This document shows positions 1-64,000 of a stretch of DNA of 64,000 nucleotides, in pieces (position 1 is the stretch's first letter; each line of letters begins with the position of its first letter). The stretch is from Candidula unifasciata. Lineage: Eukaryota > Mollusca > Gastropoda > Stylommatophora > Geomitridae. The position numbers and the translations under genes are program-made. Location of the stretch: the NCBI GenBank assembly GCA_905116865.2, contig CAJHNH020001580.1, positions 230,001 through 294,000 of the forward strand. The letters run 5' to 3'. The notes beneath the pieces were generated by a model. The model made no database searches. It saw only the letters and a list, made by a program, of their open reading frames with translations, and was not told the DNA's origin.

Positions 1-1545
1 GTTCGTGCACTGCGCTGAAATTTTTCAGACTCAGGCTTGAGCTAAACAAAAAAAGAACGGAACCCTTATGGGTTACACCTGCGTGCCATGAGGTTGATCT
101 GGTGAATAACATGAACAAAAAACAAAACTCCGTTTTTCTGATACGGTGTGCCCCGGGGGTGGTGCCGAATGGGCAAGGAGGGGGGGGGGGGGCTGAGTGT
201 GATTTTCTGTGATTACTCAGATAGAAAAAAAAAAGCGATACAAGCCTAACTCAAAGATATGATCGTGTACGCGTCTGTCTTAACTTAGAACAATCAAAGA
301 GTGCTTCGTTTGTGTTTTATCTGGGAGAACAGAATGTTTTTCCTGGCTAGAAATAACAACTCAGGGTTGAGGTCAGAAATACTCTCTGGAGTGATGGGAA
401 ACAATCGGAGAAAATTGTCACCTATGCGACAGAATAAGGCGCCTAGGAGGACTCAGATTTTTTATGGTAAAAAAAAATCATACTCTAATGATCTCTTTTT
501 AATGCCAGGGTGTCGGGTTCGATCCCAGCTGCAGGCATTGCGTCTTGCGTTGGTTTCGACAGTGGTATCGAGAAACCGACCGTCCAGTAAGCAAAACTTG
601 CCTATGAAAACCACAACAGCCAAAAAATGCTGGGGTTGTTTCTGCAACGTCCTGTAAACGATACGCAAATAACTTAACTCTAATGATTGTCATATGTGTT
701 CAGAAATTATGTCTGCTGGTGCTCATAGAAATTTAACTCAATTCCATGCAATTCCTTCTATTCTACACAGAAACCGGTTAATTTTTGTAGTTTAGTAGTA
801 ACTGTTTTAGCCATTATTCATGTTTCAACTCAATACAGTGGATTATTACCCCTACTGCGTTTTTTTTTTTTTTTTTTTTTTAATAAACTTTGTGTCATAT
901 ATTTCATTGGGCTTGTCTAACAAGACATTAGTCTGGTCTTAATCTTCATGAGAAGCTGGATTAATGTTTCTAACCGATACGCCTTTGGAGTTTTTCCAAA
1001 TAGGTTTCAATTATCGATAAAGTGTTAAAGAAAACTGTTAAGGTCAGGAATAAAGTCTCTCTTCTCTATAGCACAATGGCTGGGTAGTATTGTATAGACT
1101 CTGTGTTGTCGATGATCCCTCTCTAACCGTCGTTGTCGTATGACATAACTTAGAATACATGCACGTCTAAGACTCCAGATTGTCGTGGCAGCAACTCTCA
1201 TGGGTCAACCTTTACTTTTATTTACCATGAGGTTTATGCGAATGAAATCAACTGCCATTGTAACTCACTTTGCAGTTCTGGTCTATATAGGACATATAAT
1301 AAACATACGCGTGCCAAGAACGACTGTATGTGCCAGACAGTTTCTGTTATCATCCTAAAGACCAGCGAGTTCCTGCACCTGTGTTTTTGCTGCTGTGAAC
1401 CTACGCAGCATCTGAGAATTTCTCCAACACTGCTTAAAGCGCTATACCCCTGGTCGTTGTTCTCGCCTTACTGGACACACTTTAACTTTGTTGGAAATCC
1501 TTTTGGCTGCAGCTGGTATCCTAGAAGGGGAAAAAAGGTGTCCCT

Positions 1546-1596
<51 letters not shown>

Positions 1597-2440
1597 ATAT
1601 CTCTAAATATGTACCGGTTCTCACCACAAAAACCACCAGAAAAAAAAAACGCCTTGAAAGTAACACTCTCCCAGTTTGTTTCTCTCATTTTTCGCATTTT
1701 GTCTTCTATGTTCCGTTTTATAATAAGTCGTTATGTTTTTGTGTTTCCCAATTTTTTTCTTATTTATGAATGGATCTCTTGCTTGTGATTCTGTTGTTTA
1801 TTCGTTGATAAAGACTCTAGTCTAGTCAACAAGTTGGGTTGATTGTGTGCATATCTTTTACCTTTCCTTCCATGAGATGTCTAGTGTAGAGTTAGCATTT
1901 GAACCTGTGCGTTCAACTTTTTTTACCCCCTCCCCCTTTTTTTTAAAATGTGTCCCCCCTCCCTCAATTCTTTCTTTTATCAGAAGAAAACTCTTCCTGT
2001 TTCTTGTATTATCGTGCCTATAGACCTTCCCAATTGTTTATAATTTTGTTTGTTTTGTCCATTTAACAAGATTTTCGTTAAAATGTTTTGTCATGTTTGT
2101 GCGCGTCATTTTCTTTTCTTCAATTACGTTCTCTAGTGTTTAGTGCTTTGAATTTAATTAGCAATTCTACCAGTTATGATTATCCGCCCTTGTTAGAGTC
2201 ATTTCAAGTATGTGCCTTCGTCTGGTCTTTATAGAGGCCCTGCAAACCTGTCTTTCGTCTGACCAACCACTCCTAGTTCCTTGTGTTGACGAGTGTTTGC
2301 TTATTAATCTTAACCACTTAATCTCTCGAGCATGTGGCAATAGGTGAATGAAAAGTATTGGCTTCACACTGACTACCTCCTCGGAAGTTAGCTGGAAACT
2401 GTAACGAATTAAGAACAAGAAGGGCTTCTTTCCCCGACCA
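1..2440. other. Upstream or 5' intron region, no gene recognised
   Basis: AT-rich sequence with a poly-G tract (179-192), a decayed SINE-3 copy (about 500-660), a poly-T tract (about 860-881), a (CA)n run (1546-1592) and T/C-rich stretches around 1915-1975. Short open frames here, including 118 codons at 301-657, coincide with the SINE or microsatellite and have no recognisable protein content. No TATA box or promoter could be supported. Confidence 0.6.
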
Positions 2441-2446
2441 CAACAT

Positions 2447-2975
2447 CTAGCATGAGAATGGAGGTGGAGGCATTAACTGCAGCTCTCCGGCGCTAGAGAA
2501 CAAGATGCAGACACATACTCGTCTTTGTAGCAGACTTTGAAAGCATGTTGAGAAAGGTGAAGACGGGGATGCTTCGAGCAGAGTGGCAATCTTCATTGGG
2601 AAGGTCACGGGTAGGGAGCAAACTTTGGATCTTAACTCCAGGCCAGGTGGGTAATGAACAGGCAGACATACTGGCTTGATCTGCACCACTGGGTGGATAA
2701 TTGATACTTGACAAGGCAAATGTGGTCAAGGTCCTTCGGGAACAAGCAACGGAATCAGTAGAAAAAGAAGATTATTATGGCCTGGAGAAAATTAGGCACC
2801 TGGGTGTAGCTAGAGGGTCTGGCCGGCTTACTACACTTATAGGAAAGGCAAGACGGACGTATAACCAGATTGTGACCGGTACCATCAGTATTAGAACTCT
2901 GCGCTGGCTGCTGAAGGTGAGGATGGAACATGTATGGAAAAGCCCCGAGTGCTGTGATGTCAATTCTTAACTCAA
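2447..2975 (+). mobile_element. Decayed 3' fragment of LINE-Y (RNase H end of a non-LTR retrotransposon)
   Basis: Translation on + contains NEQADILA, the C-terminal part of an RNase H domain (usual form GNEQADRLA), then EQATESVEKEDYYGLEK and CCDVNS before a stop. Stops interrupt it (for example TGA after NEQADILA). The same sequence recurs on - at 40125-40930 and in fragments near 14630, 45090, 58040 and 59170. It is a 5'-truncated dead copy. Confidence 0.8.
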
Positions 2976-3079
2976 CTCAACTCCCCGAGAGGACTAGTTC
3001 CGGTATTTACCACAAAGCGTCTTATACAGTATCGCTAAAACAAAATTAGGCAAAGAAAAGATACTGGTACTGTGTACCT

Positions 3080-3240
3080 AGTTAGCTGTGTTTTCTTCGA
3101 ATTCAAAGTTTATTGGCGAGGAACCTACAGTTTGTAAACAAATAAACCAGATCTGTAAAACGAATTTGCACGCAAGAATAAACTTCTGGAATAAGACCAA
3201 AGTCCAGAAGTAGGGGACCAACTAAAATTTTCCGCTGGAG
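3080..3240 (-). repeat. Dispersed repeat-7, fragment
   Basis: Reverse complement shares the CCAGAAxTT, AACAGATCTGG and GAGGxxxC landmarks with copies at 14870-15065 (-), 31800-32090 (+), 41790-42000 (+) and 48580-48785 (+). Nature unknown: no terminal repeats or coding remnant are visible. Confidence 0.45.
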
Positions 3241-3255
3241 TTTAACGTGGGTGAA

Positions 3256-3347
3256 AAAGAAGAAGAAGAAGAAGAAGAAGAAGAAGAAGAAGAAGAAGAA
3301 GAAGAAGAAGAAGAAAAGAAGAAGAAGAAGAAGAAGAAGAAGAACAA

Positions 3348-3378
<31 letters not shown>

Positions 3379-3391
3379 AACAACAACAACA
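3256..3391 (+). repeat. (GAA)n followed by (CAA)n microsatellite
   Basis: About 30 GAA units (3256-3344) followed by CAA/CAG units to 3391, ending 40 bases before the 3' splice site of exon 1. The poly-Glu/poly-Lys/poly-Asn open frames here are artefacts of the triplet repeat. Confidence 0.97.
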
Positions 3392-3457
3392 GTCAGTCAG
3401 ATACAGCTTGTTCTCTTGTCCTCTACTGCAGATTTTCGCCACTAAGTTCCAGCAATC

Positions 3458-59780
<56,323 letters not shown>

Positions 59781-62010
59781 ACATCATCAGGCTGACCGAC
59801 CAAGTAGCTGTTCCCCAGAAATGTGACAGTCTATTTCAGACACATCTATGTTTCTTTGGGTTTTGTTTTCATGCAAAGAAACAGATGTCTAGCATAACTA
59901 GTGCTGATTGTTGTTAATGTACTTTCAGCATGCATACCGGCAAGACTCAAAATTCCCTCACAATTGTGAAATAATTTACTTTATTTGTTCCATCAATAAT
60001 TAACTATTTCATAATATTTTTAGAAGTTTAAAGGTTTACTTTTGTTATTCAAATCCCTCACTCACCTTGGACAAGTATACCAAGTAGAACTTGATGTAGC
60101 GTTACAGTTCCTTAATTATAAATTCTTAGTAGGTTGAATGAAGTTTTTATGATTTGTTCTGTTGAACATTCCTATAACTCAAAAAGTCCCATTTTGGATG
60201 GTAATAGAACAAAACATCCCTGTTCAACCTCCAAGAAAGCTATAACTAGGGTACACCAAGTATGATATTACCCTTGTGTTTCTGACCATTTTGGGGAGGG
60301 GGGGGGTCAAGTTTCATGTAACAACTTTCACACTAGTTATGCTTCACTAGATTCTGGTAGTTTATTCCAATTTAGCCAGATTTCTTTCACAAGCGGATAT
60401 GTGTGTGTATTTTAGTCTTCCTAGGTCACAGAATGTTCACAGGTTATTTATTGTTTTCCCAGCAAGAAGAGGTGTGTTTTGAAATGATAACCCAGTCAAG
60501 TCTCCTTCTGCTGTAGTTGGACTGTCCATGTAGAGAAACACTTTCATATACAGACCACTTTTACTGTAGGTTTTCCTACAACTATGTATTTACTTGTGTT
60601 GTATGATAGCAACTTTTGAGTAGAAACAATGTATAGTTTTTGCATGTTACCAGTTTTAACATACATGTAATGTACCAGTATGATTGTAGGTTGTGTTCGG
60701 TAGACCATGCCAGTTTGATTATCCTCAAAGGGAGTGTATACAGAGTACCCAAATTATACCTAGGATGGGGGCAGAATATCAACAGACAATGACAAAGAAA
60801 TCCAGGTATTTAAAACAATGACAGAAATAACAGGATACCAGGTGTCTAATTCACAGCCTTTGGTGTGATTGACAGAAGACAAGTCATTACTTTAGACACT
60901 CAAGCTTGGACACTACTGTCCAAACTAGGCATCAAGCATAAGATCAGCATACAGTAGATAGCATCTTCCCATGGAATGACTGGAAACATAGACCTGATCA
61001 ACTAGCTAAAGAATGTTCCAAATAAGAGCAACTAGTTGTGTCAGTTTCCTACCACCAAAAGAAAGGAATCATTTAATTTATACCAAAAAAGGGTCACCAG
61101 AATAAAACGACTGTCAGATTACTGACGGAACAAACAATTATTTTGTGGCTCTGAATGGAACACCACAGTGATTTGTACAGCCACTTGTGTACAAAGTTTA
61201 AGACTGTCAAATTGGCCATATATTGCATTTGGGCTGGCAACCCAGACTGATCCAAATCTGCCTAAGGATGATGATGAAAACAGGAATGACTGCACAGGTT
61301 AAAAAAAAAAATCAAATGGACAAAGATGCAAGATGCATTTGAATGGAACAACTCAAGTCTTTGCACTGGAACTCACAGGCTGAAGATCATCCATATGGGA
61401 AGATGATACTTTCAACAACAACAACAAAAGTTTGGATTTTGGCTTTAAAAAATTCAACAAAGGCAAAGAAAGATGCAATCTGCAAACATCTTTTTTCTTT
61501 CCCTCAGTTAAAGAATTGAAGTCACAGTCTGGTCTGTGTTTAGCTATTTATTGTACTGAATGCAACAAAACAAGACAAACTTCCTGGCCTAAATAAACTA
61601 CAGTGCCAGCAAAACTTTACACACCATACAGAGAAATTTACATAACAGACAACACTGCAGATACAGACAATACATTTCAAGTGAATGAAAGCAAAAAAGA
61701 CCACATACAAGCTGTTGCACGACTCTGGGTTAAGAATATCCAGATACTTAGATGTGATACTCTGCCTTCAACTATAAATGATTTCTCACATTGTACCTTA
61801 CATAACCTTGTAAACCAAATTATATTCTCTGCTGTACTTTCATATTTCCTTCTGCTCTGATCTCCTCCTGTATGTAACAATCCATTTTTTTTTTAACTTT
61901 TTGAATGATATTTTATTGGTGAACACTTTCTGTGACGTACCAGTCAGTTCTCAATTTATCTAGTCTCTGTACAGGAATGCAACGATAATAAACTAGTGGG
62001 TATACCACCA
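59781..62010 (+). other. Probable TnI 3' UTR with candidate polyadenylation signals
   Basis: No coding signal is seen after the stop for about 2.2 kb and no interspersed repeat is recognised, consistent with a long 3' UTR. AATAAA occurs at 61101-61106, 61592-61597 and 61987-61992. The last is followed within about 40-60 bases by a GT/T-rich stretch (62031-62053), the best downstream element of the three. Which site is used cannot be told from sequence; a G run (about 60295-60306) and AT-rich sequence fill the rest. Confidence 0.5.
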
Positions 62011-62084
62011 TTTTGGCTTTATATCAATGTTTTTGTGTGTTTTTTTTTTTTTAAGGTTTTAAACAATGGATCAACATCATGGCA

Positions 62085-62335
62085 CACGGGTAGTAACCCA
62101 TAAGTGCTCTGTTCTTCTTCTAACTCAGGTCTGAGTCTGAAGAAGCTCAGCACAGTGCACAGGCTCTGTAGCACCGGCAAGGATCCTGAAATACTTTGGG
62201 TAGATTTTTAACTCCAAATTTTGCCCGGTGAATTACTAGAAATCTAAGTCCACGTGAAAAAATCCTAGCCCTTACAGGGGATTGAACCCGGAACCTCTAG
62301 CAGACACCATGCCTTGAGACCACGCAGCCCCCTGG
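62085..62335 (-). mobile_element. SINE-4 copy
   Basis: On - it begins CCAGGGGGCTGCGTGGTCTC, has GGTTCCGGGTTCAATCCCC (B box) and ends CAGAGCACTTATGGGTTAC. The poly-T at 62039-62052 is just outside it. Confidence 0.78.
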
Positions 62336-62414
62336 ATTTCTGATCTATACTGATAAATAAAAGAAATGCCTGGACAACGACTGGTGTCAACAGTTATAAG
62401 ACAAAGATGTCACT

Positions 62415-62735
62415 ACAGTGACTATATCTTGAGAAGTGAGCAGAAAATCACCAAACAGGCAGTGAAATGGGAAATAAATGGGTTGAGGAAACAGGGACTC
62501 TAAGAGAAACCCAAAAATGGAAGTTGATGAAAGAGGCCAAAGGTGCTGTTTTGGAGTCCACCCATGATTCTGAAAGGATAAATTGAAAATGGATGAATAC
62601 ACTTTGATCCTTACATGATGTACTGACCTGGGCTCTCATGCTGATCCAGCCTAAAATGGAAATGTCCTGGAAAATAAAGGTGGTTGGTATGATTCTGATC
62701 ACACTGCCTATTGAATGCCAAATGGTCTATAAGAT
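62415..62735 (+). mobile_element. LINE-Z 3' piece followed by a SINE-body fragment
   Basis: AAAATCACCAAACAGGCAGT and TCTAAGAGAAACCCAAAAAT (LINE-Z type, to about 62600). From about 62625, GACCTGGGCTCTCATGCTGA, TAAAGGTGGTTGGTATG and AAATGGTCTATAAGATTATA correspond to the SINE-1/2 body. Confidence 0.55.
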
Positions 62736-62736
62736 T

Positions 62737-64000
62737 ATAGGGGGTAGAGTCATGTGACTGAAGATGTGAACAGGGTCTTTAACAGATGAGAATGTGTGGT
62801 GTAGGGGGTAGAGTCATGTGACTGAAGATGTGAACAGGGTCTTTAACAGATGAGAATGTGTGGTGTAGGGGGTAGAGTCATGTGACTGAAGATGTGAACA
62901 GGGTCTTTAACAGATGAGAATGTGGTGTAGGGGGTAGAGTCATGTGACTGAAGATGTGAACAGGGTCTTTAACAGATGAGAATGTGGTGTAGGGGGTAGA
63001 GTCATGTGACTGAAGATGTGAACAGGGTCTTTAACAGATGAGAATGTGTGGTGTAGGGGGTAGAGTCATGTGACTGAAGATGTGAACGGGGTCTTTAACA
63101 GATGAGAATGTGGTGTAGGGGGCAGAGTCATGTGACTGAAGATGTGAACAGGGTCTTTAACAGATGAGAATGTGGTGTAGGGGGTAGAGTCATGTGACTG
63201 AAGATGTGAACAGGGTCTTTAACAGATGAGAATGTGTGGTGTAGGGGGTAGAATCATGTGACTGAAGATGTGAACGGGGTCTTTAACAGATGAGAATGTG
63301 GTGTAGGGGGTAGAGTCATGTGACTGAAGATGTGAACGGGGTCTTTAACAGATGAGAATGTGGTGTAGGGGGTAGAGTCATGTGACTGAAGATGTGAACG
63401 GGATCTTTAACAGATGAGAACGTGTGGTGTAGGGGGTAGAGTCATGTGACTGAAGATGTGAACAGGGTCTTTAACAGATGAGAATGTGGTGTAGGGGGCA
63501 GAGTCATGTGACTGAAGATGTGAACGGGGTCTTTAACAGATGAGAATGTGGTGTAGGGGGTAGAGTCATGTGACTGAAGATGTGAACGGGATCTTTAACA
63601 GATGAGAATGTGCGGTGTAGGGGGTAGAGTCATGTGACTGAAGATGTGAACGGGGTCTTTAACAGATGAGAATGTGTGGTGTAGGGGGTAGAGTCATGTG
63701 ACTGAAGATGTGAACAGGGTCTTTAACAGATGAGAATGTGGTGTAGGGGGTAGAGTCATGTGACTGAAGATGTGAACGGGGTCTTTAACAGATGAGAATG
63801 TGGTGTAGGGGGTAGAGTCATGTGACTGAAGATGTGAACGGGGTCTTTAACAGATGAGAATGTGGTGTAGGGGGTAGAGTCATGTGACTGAAGATGTGAA
63901 CGGGGTCTTTAACAGATGAGAATGTGGTGTAGGGGGTAGAGTCATGTGACTGAAGATGTGAACGGGGTCTTTAACAGATGAGAATGTGGTGTAGGGGGTA
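62737..64000 (+). repeat. 62/64-bp minisatellite running off the window end (~20 units)
   Basis: Units begin GTAGGGGGTAGAGTCATGTG, continue ACTGAAGATGTGAACAGGGT and end CTTTAACAGATGAGAATGTG with or without an extra TG. Each carries GTCATGTGAC, an E-box-like motif. Very high identity indicates recent spread. Its right end is not in view. Confidence 0.97.

Noticed and set aside
301..657. 118-codon ORF upstream of troponin I
   Set aside because: Its second half is a SINE-3 relic read in one frame and the rest has no recognisable features or splice context.

Overview
The window is eukaryotic, intron-rich DNA packed with repeats. It carries one recognisable host gene on the + strand: a complete troponin I gene of the molluscan type. 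Fourteen coding exons between 3458 and 59780 join without a frame break into a 379-residue protein (380 if an alternative acceptor is used). The C-terminal half has the troponin I landmarks. The N-terminal ~178 residues are a highly charged Glu/Arg extension like that known from scallop troponin I. I infer a mollusc, gastropod or bivalve. Species cannot be fixed from the sequence.

Layout. Positions 1-3431 are upstream or 5' intron sequence with repeats; a good 3' splice site at 3431 suggests a non-coding first exon further upstream. Exon 1 (3458-3513) carries the start codon. Exons 2-8 (8226-38357) encode the charged extension and lead into the conserved core. Exons 9-13 (41592-48972) encode the troponin T/C-binding coiled coil, the inhibitory segment and the switch region. 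Exon 14 (59679-59780) encodes the tail and stop. A probable 3' UTR follows to about 62010. The window ends inside a 62/64-bp minisatellite.

Coding sequence is only 1,140 nt of about 56 kb. The introns (about 1-10.7 kb) hold at least ten tandem arrays, many microsatellites and poly-G/C tracts, several families of tRNA-headed SINEs, foldback MITEs and decayed non-LTR retrotransposon 3' ends. Two related RNase H-bearing LINE fragments each sit inside a different minisatellite, and one is flanked by a 12-bp target-site duplication.

I found no evidence of a novel multi-gene system. The points most worth following are the exon architecture of the N-terminal extension (short, mostly phase-symmetric exons with repeated charge motifs), a GC-AG intron, a NAGNAG acceptor, duplicated 3' splice-site segments before exon 4, a minisatellite whose every unit resembles a 3' splice site, the LINE-in-minisatellite pair, and SINEs that share a body but carry different tRNA-like heads.
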